From Paenibacillus sp. DCT19 (GTDB taxonomy: Bacteria; Bacillota; Bacilli; Paenibacillales; Paenibacillaceae): a stretch of 64,000 bases of DNA. Shown in pieces: positions 45,087-54,912 of this stretch. Location: NCBI RefSeq assembly GCF_003268635.1, contig NZ_CP029639.1:941501-1005500 (forward strand), in the 5' to 3' direction. The notes beneath the pieces were generated by a model. That model saw nothing but the letters and a program-made list of their open reading frames with translations. It did no database searches and was not told the DNA's origin. Within the stretch, counting starts at the first letter, position 1. Every line of letters starts with the position of its first letter. A program made the position numbers and the translations under genes.

Positions 45087-47582
45087 CTATTTCTGTTCTG
45101 GCTTAGATTCCAGAATGGCATAGCTGCCAAGGGTGGCAAGCTGTGCTGTATTCAGCAGTGATTCATCCACTGCAGCCAATGCTTCACCAGCGGCTGTCAT
45201 CAGTTCATCTGAATTAACAGGTGAAGCGAACCGTAGGATGACAGAAGTCTCCCCTTTTTTCAACTCTGTCTCTGCCTTGGTTTTATATTCGCTAATGGAT
45301 GCGACTTCAAGGTTGTTCTGTACATAATAATCGTTGCTGTCACTCTCGCCTTTGAACTGATCCAGCTCGGAATCCAGCCAATAGTCTTTATCCGCTACCG
45401 TCTTCTGACTCAGAGCCGTTTCGTCATTGGCATTGTATAAGAAATAAGGGATTCCCGAGTTAGTCAGGTTATTGGTCGCATCGACATGTAACCATTCGTT
45501 TCCGATTTTGACCTTATTCCATGCATGAGGCACGCCGCTGGAGGTTCCAGTGACAACGATGCTTTCCAAATCGGACAGGTCTGAGAGCAGCTTGTATACG
45601 GAAGCATAACTTGCACAGACGCCTACACCTTTCACCAAAATACCGTACGTCGTAAATGAGTCATTATACTGTGCATCTACTTGCTTGAAGTTGTTCTGCT
45701 CCGCATTTTCTAGTGCGGCATCATCATATGTCGCATTGTCATTGAGATAATCATAGATCGCTTTACGCTTCTCATCATCGCTCATGCCTTGTTTGATAAT
45801 GGATGCAACAACCTCTTTGGCTTTTGTGATGATTTCGCTCTGTTTTCTCTGGATATCTGCCGCCGATTCTTCGTAATAAATGGACAGGGTAAGTGTACCG
45901 TAGTTGTATTCGAAGCCTTCAACCCCAAGAATCAGCGGATTCTGGTACATTACTTTCAAGACGACATCCGAGAGCGTGGTAAAATTCTGGGCTTCAGGAA
46001 AAGCTTTCAGTGAGATTTTGTCTTGAGCGGCAATCATATTTTTAGCTAAAACTTCCTCAAGTGCAGAATCTGCATTAATGAAATCATCACCGGTAGCAGG
46101 CTCCGGCACGATCTCCTGATTGCCTTGTTCAACATTTTGCTCGGTATTAGACTTTTGCTCATCTACAAGGTTTTGCTGGGAGTCTGTCTGAGTATCTGTC
46201 TCAGCATTGGTATCTGGAGCAACTGTCTCGTTTGAAGTATCGCCAGTAGATTCATTTGCCGGTTCTTCAGAAACTTCTTCCGTGCTGTCATTGGTTTCCG
46301 TTGTTGCTGCTGCTGAAGAGTCTGCACTATCCTCTACAGCGGGTGTCTCATGATTATTAATAATCGTTGGTACATCAGGTGCAGGTACGTAAGGAGTATC
46401 ATTTTTGGGTTCAACGAGTCCATTGCTGGAATCGGCCACACGTTGCTGTGTAAGCTTGTCTAGATCCTCCTGAGTGACATTCTCTACGCGTACGTAGCTT
46501 TTAAGTGCTGTTCCTTTGATGTGAAAAGGAATTTCGGTTTCATTGAACTCTGAAATTTTCACATTAGCTGTATCATAGACAAGCGTTTCACGGGCTAGTG
46601 TACCATCATTGTACTCTACCGTAATTTTCTGAGGAAGCAAGGTAACGCTGCTAAATGTATGGAGATAGAGTTGTTCTTTCAACTCGGACGGTAACTGCGA
46701 TGCCAATGGCGCTGTAGCAACTCCATTACTGAAATTGGATTCTTTGCCTTCACCCAGTGCGGTTACGTAGTACTCGCCCTGAATACCGAAATTTTGATGC
46801 GTTGTAATCATGTCATTATGAATACTAAGGCCGCCTTGCCCATCTTTCATAAAATCATTAAAGGTCGTTTCGGTTGTCGTTGCGATAACCAAAGGCGTGC
46901 TCTCGCTGTAAGCCTCTTCTGCACCTTGCAGAGGAAGATTGTATGGATCGAAAATTCTACTGCGGTCAATACGTTTATAAATTTTATATTGAGTGGCGCC
47001 TTCAACCTTGTCCCATACTAAAGAGAAACGTCTATCTTTATCGATAACATAATTCAGTTTAGGAACAGGTAACTCCGATTTCACCGTAAAAGGAATGATG
47101 AGTGGTTGATCGAGCAAAGTAAGCTTTTCCGCATCTGGATCATAGTTCAGACGGATATAATAGATGGGAGCGCCACCCCAACCACTGTCTCCAGTCGTCA
47201 TCATTGCTTCGGAACTTAGTACTCCCCAGCCTAGTGGTTTAATCGATACGCTGTCTCCATTAATCTCAGGAAGAGCATATACTTTACTGGCTGTAAGTCC
47301 TTTAATATCAGTATGTACAGAAATAATATCATCAGAAGATAGTCTTGATTGGCTCAAATCTGCTTTAAACTTAAACGTAAATTCTTCATCCTGTGCTACG
47401 TTGTACATGGGCATCATTGCTTTGTCGGATGCCGAGCCATACTTTTCTTTTAAGCTTAAAATGCTGGAGCCTTGCTGTAATTCGGTCGGTTCATTCTCGG
47501 ATGGGCTGCTCTCCTGATCATTACTCTGGCAACCGGCGAGGAGCAGGGTGAGTGCGAACATAATGAAAAATAGTCGTTTCAT
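45087..47582 (-). CDS. Transglutaminase-like lipoprotein with long acidic stalk
   Basis: The 831-residue protein has a lipoprotein signal (MKRLFFIMFALTLLLAGC) with Cys18 as the anchor. Residues about 160-300 include a fibronectin-III-like segment (PVPKLNYVIDKDRRFSLVWDK, YKIYKRIDRSR). Residues about 400-500 are a Glu/Thr/Asn/Ser-rich stalk. The C-terminal part holds a transglutaminase/protease-like core: Cys in GVGVCASYASVYKLL, His in GVPHAWNKVKI and Asp in WLHVDATNN. The cytokinesis-type core DYLNDNATYDD precedes it. It is a surface enzyme that may crosslink or cleave cell-wall proteins; the ribosome site is weak. Confidence 0.88.
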   Translation of the reverse strand: MKRLFFIMFALTLLLAGCQSNDQESSPSENEPTELQQGSSILSLKEKYGSASDKAMMPMYNVAQDEEFTFKFKADLSQSRLSSDDIISVHTDIKGLTASKVYALPEINGDSVSIKPLGWGVLSSEAMMTTGDSGWGGAPIYYIRLNYDPDAEKLTLLDQPLIIPFTVKSELPVPKLNYVIDKDRRFSLVWDKVEGATQYKIYKRIDRSRIFDPYNLPLQGAEEAYSESTPLVIATTTETTFNDFMKDGQGGLSIHNDMITTHQNFGIQGEYYVTALGEGKESNFSNGVATAPLASQLPSELKEQLYLHTFSSVTLLPQKITVEYNDGTLARETLVYDTANVKISEFNETEIPFHIKGTALKSYVRVENVTQEDLDKLTQQRVADSSNGLVEPKNDTPYVPAPDVPTIINNHETPAVEDSADSSAAATTETNDSTEEVSEEPANESTGDTSNETVAPDTNAETDTQTDSQQNLVDEQKSNTEQNVEQGNQEIVPEPATGDDFINADSALEEVLAKNMIAAQDKISLKAFPEAQNFTTLSDVVLKVMYQNPLILGVEGFEYNYGTLTLSIYYEESAADIQRKQSEIITKAKEVVASIIKQGMSDDEKRKAIYDYLNDNATYDDAALENAEQNNFKQVDAQYNDSFTTYGILVKGVGVCASYASVYKLLSDLSDLESIVVTGTSSGVPHAWNKVKIGNEWLHVDATNNLTNSGIPYFLYNANDETALSQKTVADKDYWLDSELDQFKGESDSNDYYVQNNLEVASISEYKTKAETELKKGETSVILRFASPVNSDELMTAAGEALAAVDESLLNTAQLATLGSYAILESKPEQK

Positions 47583-47867
47583 GGTACACCGCTTTCTACT
47601 TGTTCTGATTTTCTACGTTTGTCTTGGTCGTTCTACATGAGATTCTATCTACCGATCTATATACTAATAAGCCTTTCATCCGAAGATGTGCATAGATGGG
47701 TAAAACTCGTTTACGATCCTCTTACCATCAAAACCTCCTATTAATTCCCTAATATCTTTGCTAGTTTATGGTCATAATGGCTTATTGTCAAGGCAGGTAT
47801 TGAGGGTTCTGAGACCTATAATTAGGCAAAATGGAGTAGTTTTGTTTATACGTGAGGATGTTAAAAC
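47583..47867. other. Upstream region of the transglutaminase-like gene
   Basis: Together with the terminator behind it, this fills the gap between two minus-strand genes. On the minus strand an AGGAGG precedes an ATG-initiated frame of only five codons (47711-47728), too short to call. I see no other gene or known RNA. Confidence 0.35.
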
Positions 47868-47869
47868 AA

Positions 47870-47921
47870 AAAACCAACAAGAGACCTTTCTTATTAGATA
47901 AGCGAGGCACTTGTTGGTTTT
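47870..47921 (-). terminator. Terminator of the GNAT gene
   Basis: AAAACCAACAAG (47870-47881) pairs perfectly with CTTGTTGGTTTT (47910-47921) around a 28-nt loop; A tracts flank the left arm, giving a U tract on the minus strand. Confidence 0.75.
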
Positions 47922-47948
47922 GTATGGACTACCTTATATATTGAAGCT

Positions 47949-48710
47949 TTACTGTGTGTATTGCTTAATCCGATACCAATACGAATAGGCATCGGTATAC
48001 CCCAACTTGGCATATAGCCGCCGTGCGGGGGCATTGTTTTCAACGACTTGCAGATAGCTTGACACTGCGCCATGATTTTTACCCCAGTGCAACAGATGCA
48101 GAATCATCTGCTCCGCCAGGCCGCGATTACGGTACGTTGGTTCTGTAATAATGTCATGCAGTCCGATTACTCCCTGCTCAACCACACCAAGCCCGCAGGC
48201 CGCCACAACGCCATCAACAGATAGGGTGATGAAACCTGTCTTTGCGCGCACGTTGAAGAGCATCTGTGTCATCGTTTCCCTGAATTCCTCGTTGACCGCA
48301 TTCAAACGACAGAAATGGTTCAACCATTCGTCAGTTAGCTGCTCGTCGATATGTACCTCCAGATGCTCAGGAGCTTTTAGTTCCTCCAGATTTCGAAGCT
48401 GTACGATCGTCCGATCAATGACGACATAACCTTTATCCTGCAAGAGCTGATCTAATTCTTCTGGCTGAACAAATGGTGTGATTTTGAAAATGGTACTTAG
48501 CTGGTTGGACGTATAGAGTTGCTCACAGGCTGTGATTTTCTCATGTACATCCAGGGTAGAAGGGTAGATCGCTTGAACCGAGTTGGCTCGCTTCGTATAT
48601 CCTTTGGCAAAACGCAGCACCCATCCGTCATACAGTGAGGTTGATAAAGGCTGCCAGTGGTTGAGCGTTAATTCTTCAATATGCCGATGCGTACACTCTA
48701 TTGCATACAT
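47949..48710 (-). CDS. GNAT-family N-acetyltransferase
   Basis: GGGAGG abuts a first ATG (48719), so the ATG three codons later (complement of 48708-48710), nine bases from the site, is the better start. The 253-residue protein has an N-terminal degenerate half (WQPLSTSLYDGWVLRFAKGYTKRANSV region) and a C-terminal GNAT domain (about 130-250) with acetyl-CoA motif EPTYRNRGLAEQMI and VVENNAPARRLYAKLGY. The acceptor is unknown. Similar two-part GNAT proteins are common in Bacilli. It is monocistronic. Confidence 0.88.
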   Translation of the reverse strand: MYAIECTHRHIEELTLNHWQPLSTSLYDGWVLRFAKGYTKRANSVQAIYPSTLDVHEKITACEQLYTSNQLSTIFKITPFVQPEELDQLLQDKGYVVIDRTIVQLRNLEELKAPEHLEVHIDEQLTDEWLNHFCRLNAVNEEFRETMTQMLFNVRAKTGFITLSVDGVVAACGLGVVEQGVIGLHDIITEPTYRNRGLAEQMILHLLHWGKNHGAVSSYLQVVENNAPARRLYAKLGYTDAYSYWYRIKQYTQ

Positions 48711-48957
48711 TTGGTTCATCCTCCCAGTTTAATGATCAAATATATGTAAGAATTGAATTAAATAATAATACATAAAAATAAATAAAAATTCAATTGAGAT
48801 CGTTCGGATGTTAAACATCTGATTATTGGTATACAATCTGTAGGATAGAGTGAAATGCAGCAATAACAAGTAAGGATAAACAAGAAGTTACAAATAAGAA
48901 GTTATATCAGTAAACAAGCATCGGTAGACAGCTTAAGTTGCAGAAATGGAGTACAAC

Positions 48958-49620
48958 ATGATTACTATAGAGATTCAGGGACAGATCATTACATGTCATA
49001 TCGAATATGGCAAACGAAAAAAAGCTTCCATCACGATGGACTTGCCCTACATGGTCACCATTAAGGCACCTAATGGCACCAGTGAAGAGGCGTTAACAGC
49101 ACTCGTGCAGCAGCACGGAGAGGTCATCCTGACCAAATCGGCGCTCATGCAACAGGCACTGGAAGGCCCTCAGGCTAAGGAGTACGAACAAGAGGGCAAG
49201 GGAGCATTTTTACATTTTGGTAAGGAATATGCACTACATGAATTAATCCCTGTCGAGGGATTGGGGGAAGAGGAGCTAAGAGCGACGCTGAAGAAGTTCT
49301 ACTTTAGTGAATGCAAAAGAGTAATTGGGGAGCGCATCATCCGCTACCAACAGGAGTTGAAGGTGAAGCCGAAGTCTGTAGATATTGTGGAATCTGCCAC
49401 GAAGTGGGGAAGTTGTAGTTGGGACAAAAAGCTAACCTTTAACTATCGCCTAGCTATGGCACCATATGAGGTCATTGATTATGTCATTATCCATGAGCTC
49501 TGCCACATTCATCATATGAATCATGACCGCTCGTTCTGGCGTCGTGTCGGCAGCATTATGCCTGATTACAAATCGAAGGAAGACTACCTGATGAGACATG
49601 GACGAGCGATGACGTTGTGA
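48958..49620 (+). CDS. YgjP-like (DUF45) zinc metallopeptidase
   Basis: The ATG at 48958, six bases after GGAG, is better placed than the one at 48946. The 220-residue protein carries the zinc motif HELCHIHHMNHDRSFW (HExxH with a third His ligand downstream), preceded by TKWGSCSWDKKLTFNYRL, both diagnostic of the YgjP/DUF45 family of SprT-like peptidases. The N-terminal half is a small beta domain. It is expected to be cytoplasmic. It may be co-transcribed with the DUF1801 gene 60 bases downstream. Confidence 0.9.
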   Translation: MITIEIQGQIITCHIEYGKRKKASITMDLPYMVTIKAPNGTSEEALTALVQQHGEVILTKSALMQQALEGPQAKEYEQEGKGAFLHFGKEYALHELIPVEGLGEEELRATLKKFYFSECKRVIGERIIRYQQELKVKPKSVDIVESATKWGSCSWDKKLTFNYRLAMAPYEVIDYVIIHELCHIHHMNHDRSFWRRVGSIMPDYKSKEDYLMRHGRAMTL

Positions 49621-49680
49621 ATTACAATGAATCCAAATACCCGTACCACGAGGTTTACTCCGTGGTGGAAGGAGTTAATG

Positions 49681-50066
49681 ATGCCAGATAACACCCCATT
49701 TTCTGTGCAGGTGGACGAATATATTATGGGTTTTGCACCTGAGGTGCAGGCACGACTTCAAGCGTTAAGGCAGATGATCCGGGAAGCAGCCCGAATGCGG
49801 AAGAGAAGATCAGTTACAAGATGCCCACGTATGCGCAGCATGGGAATTTGGTTCATTTTGCTGCATACCAGAATCATATTGGATTCTACCCAGCTCCTAG
49901 TGGGATCACAGCATTTCAAGAGGAACTCTCCATATTCAAAAGTGCGAAGGGATCGGTTCAGTTCCCGCACAATCAGCCTTTACCCGAAGCGTTGATTCGA
50001 CGAATTGTTGAATTCCGGGTGAAAGAGAACGTGGAGAAAGCAGCAACGAAGAAGCAGAAGAAGTAA
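49681..50066 (+). pseudogene. DUF1801 (YdhG/Fra-like) protein, frameshifted
   Basis: The start at ATG 49681 follows AAGGAG. The first frame reads MPDNTPFSVQVDEYIMGF, then VQARLQALRQMIREAA, and loses register at CCC 49790-49792. One extra C gives PNAEEKISYKMPTYAQHGN, and the downstream frame runs to 50066 (FYPAPSGITAFQEEL, VQFPHNQPLPEALIRRIVEFR). The joined protein of about 128 residues is a typical DUF1801 protein; the Bacillus relative Fra (YdhG) is an intracellular iron chaperone. The break is probably a base-call error. Confidence 0.82.
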
Positions 50067-50095
50067 TAAACCCACCTGATCAAAGGAGAGTTTAG

Positions 50096-50626
50096 ATGAA
50101 TAAGGCCTTAATCGTACTGGATGTACAGCAGGGGATTGTACGTTTGCGTGACGTATCAGAACCAGTTGCCAAGATTCAGTCTGTCATTGCTGAGTTTGAG
50201 GAACGGGACTGGCCGATTGTATATATGAAGCATGTAGATTACAAGCAAGAGGGCTCGTCTTTGTATTATAAGGAGCATGCCAATCTAGAGATTGTGCTCG
50301 ATACGAAGCAGCACCCTGTGCTGGAGAAGAGCAAGCCGAGTGCGTTCAGCAATCCGGAGTTAAAGACATGGATGTTGGAACGGCACATCGAGCATGTATG
50401 TATTGTAGGGTTCAATACGGAATACTGTTGTCTGTTCACAGCAATTACGGCAGAGCATGAAGGTTTCCAGGTGACCTTGATCGAGGATGCGACAGGCACT
50501 GTCAACACCGAGGAGACGTATGAGATGAAGGGATTAGACATACAGGACTTTGTCGGCTCGATTCTCAATTGGTCTGGGTGTATTGAAGTGTTATATGTGG
50601 ATGAGTTCAAGGAAATGTACACCTAA
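50096..50626 (+). CDS. Isochorismatase-family cysteine hydrolase
   Basis: The 176-residue protein follows AAAGGAG. It has the family triad: Asp9 in ALIVLDVQ, a Lys near 78-80 in VLEKSKPSAF and Cys111 in GFNTEYCCLFT. Such enzymes hydrolyse amides or vinyl ethers, for example nicotinamidase and N-carbamoylsarcosine amidohydrolase types; the substrate here is unknown. It lies 30 bases after the DUF1801 gene, so the three genes from 48958 may form one transcript that ends at the terminator at 50692. Confidence 0.88.
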   Translation: MNKALIVLDVQQGIVRLRDVSEPVAKIQSVIAEFEERDWPIVYMKHVDYKQEGSSLYYKEHANLEIVLDTKQHPVLEKSKPSAFSNPELKTWMLERHIEHVCIVGFNTEYCCLFTAITAEHEGFQVTLIEDATGTVNTEETYEMKGLDIQDFVGSILNWSGCIEVLYVDEFKEMYT

Positions 50627-50691
50627 GTTTATTTATCAAAAGATTTCTGCCACAGATTCCTGACGGAATGGATATGCATCATTACAAGAAA

Positions 50692-50729
50692 ACAGTCGGA
50701 CATGCCTTCAAGGCTTCCCGACTGTTTTT
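50692..50729 (+). terminator. Terminator after the isochorismatase-family gene
   Basis: ACAGTCGG (50692-50699) pairs with CCGACTGT (50718-50725), with an inner GCCTT/AAGGC stem, then TTTTT. Confidence 0.88.
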
Positions 50730-50789
50730 GTTGTTGATCAGAGCGTTGCTCTGTCATCGGAGTGGTTCGTGTAAACCAGTTGAATCTAG

Positions 50790-52199
50790 TTAATTAATAT
50801 AGTAGGTCACGTTTGAGTTGCCGGCCGCTGTAATGAGATAGGTAATATCATCGCTGACCTTCATGTAGATGTTGAGATCGGAAGCGGACAGGTTAGGGAG
50901 TGTGAGACCGAATCTACCACGTGCATCTACATTTACAGTGACTGTTCTGATATGGCTCTCATCGGGTGATGGTCCATAGATCTGGAAGGTGAAGGTTTGG
51001 TTAGCATATTTCAACAGTGTCCCATTAATCTTTAATGTACGGTCTGCTGTGTATTGGAATTTAACTAGGAAATTATCCAAGATATCTTGGGGATCAGGTT
51101 CCTGTGAACCTGGGTCTACCCCCGGATTCGGTTGTGTCTTATTTACAGAGAAGAATCGGGTTTGATACGTAATCTCGGCATTGGAGCCGTCTTTCTTCTT
51201 CAGACCTGTAATTCGGATGTTAAACGTGTCATTTTCTTTCAAAGACTGAATCTGATCTGGACGGAAAATGATAGCGTAATTGTATGCATACGAATCGTTA
51301 TTTACATTAAAGTATGCCCCTGAAGGGTCAGTGCTGTTCTTATGATTGGCTCCTAATACCCACGTCCGTTGATCTGATGAGCGAACAACCTCAACTCGTA
51401 CATTCGATTGGGAAGGCTTCGCGAAGACATCTGGGTTCAGTTGTACGGACCAAGCTTGAGAGCTTTTGAATGCTTCAATCGGAAAGTCCCCTTTATTCGG
51501 ATACAAGCTGTAATTATAGTTTACCTTTTCCGCACGGCTGGTATCGAAAACTTGCATGGTACTGAACTGGTTGGCATACGACTTGTTATCACGGTACGCA
51601 ACACCGAATCCGGTCTTCTTCAATTGTGTGCTCAAAATCCAGCGGCGATGACCTAGTGCAGCAATGTTGCTCGCATCCGAATCATCCATATAAGCCTCAA
51701 TACTATTAACTGCGACATTTCCTCTGGAGCTGTAGGCCGCAAACAGATTGGAGCTTGATGCCGACTTGGCACCTAAGTCGTAAAAGTCCTTTGGCATGTC
51801 CACCGGTTGAGGCGGATAATGCGACAGCGCCGATGTAGAGATAACGACTGCTCCATGTTGTGCTTGATGATTGAGCGCAGCATCTAGAACGAGATCCCCC
51901 TCGAGTCCTGACAGGAAACGATAAAAGTTAGCTGCATTCAGAGCGTGCTCTAAGGAAGCATCACTAATTTTCCCCGCAATATAAGGTGCCATAGCGGAAG
52001 GTGTCTCAGTGAATGTCACGGATTTATCTTTCTCACTCATCCATTCATTCCACTTCTGAGTAATCTCTTGCTCGCTCCGCTCCGGTAACAAACTGTCGAT
52101 AGGAGCTGCCGAAGCCTGCTGGGATGCAAACAAAACGAGTAGTAGACCTGCTAGAGGTACTGTTAGTAACGAACGGATGTAGCGTTTTCCATTAAACAT
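50790..52199 (-). CDS. Secreted CAP-domain protein
   Basis: The 469-residue protein follows AAGGAG. It has a signal peptide (SLLTVPLAGLLLVLFASQQ, cleavage after ASA near residue 32). Residues about 75-230 form a CAP (SCP/PR-1) domain: LNAANFYRFLSGL, LNHQAQHGAVVISTSALSH, YMDDSDASNIAALGHRRWIL. The next domain may bind ligands, then a PNPGVDPGSQEPDPQD linker and a C-terminal beta domain of about 90 residues. CAP proteins are extracellular, with roles from lipid binding to wall functions; none can be assigned here. It is divergent from the GT-C gene. Confidence 0.88.
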   Translation of the reverse strand: MFNGKRYIRSLLTVPLAGLLLVLFASQQASAAPIDSLLPERSEQEITQKWNEWMSEKDKSVTFTETPSAMAPYIAGKISDASLEHALNAANFYRFLSGLEGDLVLDAALNHQAQHGAVVISTSALSHYPPQPVDMPKDFYDLGAKSASSSNLFAAYSSRGNVAVNSIEAYMDDSDASNIAALGHRRWILSTQLKKTGFGVAYRDNKSYANQFSTMQVFDTSRAEKVNYNYSLYPNKGDFPIEAFKSSQAWSVQLNPDVFAKPSQSNVRVEVVRSSDQRTWVLGANHKNSTDPSGAYFNVNNDSYAYNYAIIFRPDQIQSLKENDTFNIRITGLKKKDGSNAEITYQTRFFSVNKTQPNPGVDPGSQEPDPQDILDNFLVKFQYTADRTLKINGTLLKYANQTFTFQIYGPSPDESHIRTVTVNVDARGRFGLTLPNLSASDLNIYMKVSDDITYLITAAGNSNVTYYIN

Positions 52200-52365
52200 G
52201 TTTCAATCTCCTTTTTTAATTATAAATTTTAATATTATGTATCTAATGGTTATTATCGACAGCAGAGGTATCTTTCGTTAGCTTTGTTCTCCTTAAATTC
52301 AGCGATTTTTCAGTTAGAGCCCTTATAATACGGTTCGAATCCTGTAATGGAAAAGGAGTTGTGAC

Positions 52366-53964
52366 ATGTTTAAGGTGATTCATCAGACGCTCTATCTCAT
52401 TATGGCGTTATGTATTGGGCTATTTATCGCTTCGTCCTTCTTTCTCCGGGCGCAGTACAATTACGCCATGTATGGAGATAATCCCATATTAGAGACGCAG
52501 CAATGGGATATATTCATTCCAATCATTATCGTACTACTCGTATCTAGCATCCTGCTCTACAGACTCTGCCTGACATTGGATAAATTCCGCCCCAAGGTTG
52601 TCATTCCTGTGGTGTTACTTTGTTCGTTTGTCGTACAAGTAGGGATTATTTTCCTGTTCCCGCGTGTGCCTACAGATGATTCACAGACCGTGTTATCTCT
52701 GGCGATGAACATGCTCTATGAACAGGACTATTCCTCGTTTGAGACGGGTGGATATCTGCATATGTTTCCATTCAATTTCTCAATCGTGCTGTATTTAAAA
52801 ACGTTGCTCTACTTGTTTCCAGACAACTATCTGGTTATTAAGCTATTTAATATTTTCTTTTCACTCGTAACGACCTATATGGTCTATCTGATCTATAAAC
52901 AATTGAATCGCAGATCCACAGCGCGTGATTATGGCATTCTAATCTTTGCAGCGACGTATCTTCCGTCGTTATTTATGAACAATCTGATCTATAACGATGT
53001 GATTGCGACCGCATTTTTTACAACTTCCTTATATTGCTTGATCCGATTTACGAAAAAAACTTCGTGGAGCATGTTGATCATAGCTGCTGTTCTATTGGCG
53101 ATCGGTAACTATTTCCGAAGTGTTGGTGCGGTCATCCTGATTGCTGCTATTCTGTATATCCTGCTGAACTGGCGCAATATTGGAGTCAAAAAAGTTATAG
53201 CATCCATCGGCATACTGGCTATTCTATTTAACGTTCCAAGCTGGACGCAGAATGCAGTGTTGCAATCGACGCATACCGTTGAAGGATCCGTGAATGAGAA
53301 CTCGGCACCGATCTACATGTGGCTCAATATGGGGATTAATCTGGAACGATTCGGATTCTGGGACAATATGGAGAGTTATCGAATCTATCAGAGAGAGGCG
53401 AACTACAATCAAGCAACAAGTGTAGAGCTATTCAAGCAAGAGATTGAGAGGAAGTTATCCGAGGCAAGCTTAGGTGAACTGGCGGAAATGTACTATAAGA
53501 AGGTCATATGGACGTGGACTGAGGGTACCTATCAGATGGATCGATATGGAATCGGTAATGAAAGTGGGACGGACATGGGAAGAGGTAGAGGTGGGGGTGC
53601 AGGAATTGCAGGCTCCTACAGTTATACGAATCCAATGACAGAATTATTTGCAGGAGATTCGCCGTACCGAGTTGGTGTGTTATGGATCGTATATGTCATG
53701 AACTTCTTGATGTATTGTTTCATCCTGATTCGGGTGATTGGTGCGATACGTGCCAAGAGATACGATGAGGTTTCGCTGATATTAGTGATTCTAGGGTTTA
53801 TCGGATTCTATATCTTGTGGGAGATCAAGTCGAGGTACATTTATCCGGTATATCCGCTGCTCATTGTGCTGTCCTACATGGGATTCAAGGATGTATATGA
53901 CTTCGTACTTCGAGGAAAAATCGACTGGAAACCAGCTTCACAGACTTCCCTAGGAAAAGGGTGA
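52366..53964 (+). CDS. GT-C-fold membrane glycosyltransferase (PMT/ArnT-like)
   Basis: The 532-residue protein follows AAAAGGAG. It has about ten to twelve membrane helices. The first extracellular loop carries PTDDSQTVLSLAMNM, an acidic motif at the place where GT-39-type enzymes have their catalytic DE/DD. Other features are FNIFFSLVTTYMVYLIYKQL and EIKSRYIYPVYPLLIVLSY, both typical of polyprenyl-phosphate-sugar-using transferases. It probably transfers a sugar to a surface polymer or protein on the outer face. A Gly/Arg-rich loop lies near residue 405. The lipoprotein gene starts five bases after its stop. Confidence 0.82.
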   Translation: MFKVIHQTLYLIMALCIGLFIASSFFLRAQYNYAMYGDNPILETQQWDIFIPIIIVLLVSSILLYRLCLTLDKFRPKVVIPVVLLCSFVVQVGIIFLFPRVPTDDSQTVLSLAMNMLYEQDYSSFETGGYLHMFPFNFSIVLYLKTLLYLFPDNYLVIKLFNIFFSLVTTYMVYLIYKQLNRRSTARDYGILIFAATYLPSLFMNNLIYNDVIATAFFTTSLYCLIRFTKKTSWSMLIIAAVLLAIGNYFRSVGAVILIAAILYILLNWRNIGVKKVIASIGILAILFNVPSWTQNAVLQSTHTVEGSVNENSAPIYMWLNMGINLERFGFWDNMESYRIYQREANYNQATSVELFKQEIERKLSEASLGELAEMYYKKVIWTWTEGTYQMDRYGIGNESGTDMGRGRGGGAGIAGSYSYTNPMTELFAGDSPYRVGVLWIVYVMNFLMYCFILIRVIGAIRAKRYDEVSLILVILGFIGFYILWEIKSRYIYPVYPLLIVLSYMGFKDVYDFVLRGKIDWKPASQTSLGKG

Positions 53965-53968
53965 CCGT

Positions 53969-54579
53969 ATGCATAAACGTAATAGAACTACATTTTATAT
54001 ATGGATGATGCTTGTATGTTCTGTCCTTTTGGTATCCTGTGATGCCATTACGTCTCAGCAGATTGCAATGCCGAGTTCCAATCCAGATATGACTGGATTT
54101 CCTAATATGAATGGCGGCGATGGAGGTATGAACGGTGCGCCTAATGCTAACGGAGGTTTCAATCGAGGTGGTGCTGGCGGAACAGATTCAGATGCACGTA
54201 CAGGTAACCGGGAAGCCATGCGGGGAGGCATGATGAATGCAGATTCCATGGGCAAAGTGATCTCTGTCGATGGCAATGTAATCACCGTGGCATTATTGGA
54301 GTCGGTGCAGAACGGACAACCCTCCAGTTCGAGCGACAACAGTCAGCAGGGGAGTTTTCCAGGGGCTAACATGGAAATGAATGATACGGGGGTGGAAATG
54401 AAATGGACGGTGAATGATGATGTGACCATTACTCGAGGAATGCCGATGGGGAATCAGGATAACAAGTCAAACGCTAGTTCGGCATTACAGTTGTCTGATC
54501 TCAAGCAAGGGATATGATCATGATCTGGTACCAAGACAATACGGAGAAGGTAGAACGGATTGTGATCAACGCTTTCTAA
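53969..54579 (+). pseudogene. Gly/Asn/Met-rich lipoprotein, 3' frameshift
   Basis: The start follows AAAAGGGTGA and overlaps the operon with the GT-C gene. The protein has a lipoprotein signal with VSC (Cys24). Residues about 40-95 are Gly/Asn/Met-rich (GFPNMNGGDGGMNGAPNANGG region), then a small beta domain (MGKVISVDGNVITVALLE, WTVNDDVTITRG). At GGG 54509-54511 the frame stops early; one extra G restores DMIMIWYQDNTEKVERIVI and an end at 54577-54579. The product would be about 203 residues. Similar short glycine-rich lipoproteins are found in Paenibacillus; function is unknown. Confidence 0.75.
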
Positions 54580-54630
54580 TTGTTGAGGATGTTACATGCT
54601 AAGTGTTGAGGTAGTGAGGCGATTTTGTAA

Positions 54631-54659
54631 TTGCTTACATGTAATATATGGATTAATAT
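54631..54659 (+). promoter_or_regulatory. Promoter of a possible small transcript
   Basis: TTGCTT (54631-54636), a 17-base spacer and TAATAT (54654-54659) form a good sigma-A promoter, with a start near 54666. A palindrome TTACATGTAA lies in the spacer. Confidence 0.6.
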
Positions 54660-54694
54660 AGAAATAACTTTGTTTATCGAAGGGAGTGAGCGTC

Positions 54695-54754
54695 ATGAAA
54701 CGACGGGCTAAGATGAACCCAATGACTACAACCATTAAGGTGATTATAAACTGA
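54695..54754 (+). CDS. Possible 19-aa peptide
   Basis: An ATG eight bases after GAAGGGAG opens MKRRAKMNPMTTTIKVIIN and then TGA. The site and its own promoter are the only support. It is basic, then hydrophobic, like a leader or a small regulatory peptide; it could also be the truncated front of a lost gene. Confidence 0.3.
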   Translation: MKRRAKMNPMTTTIKVIIN

Positions 54755-54912
54755 ATAGATGCAGCAGACATCGGGGGTTAGGCTGCGGCAATAGGCTGCT
54801 CAGAATTCCATCGGATGGCTGCTGACCATAGGGATATAACTGCATTTTTTTCCTGGTGCTGACGAGGTTTATTTGTTTATGCATACTTCTCGTACACCAC
54901 GAATTTTAAAAG

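Noticed and set aside
47711..47728. Five-codon frame with AGGAGG on the minus strand before the transglutaminase-like gene
   Set aside because: Too short to support as a gene; no attenuator structure accompanies it.
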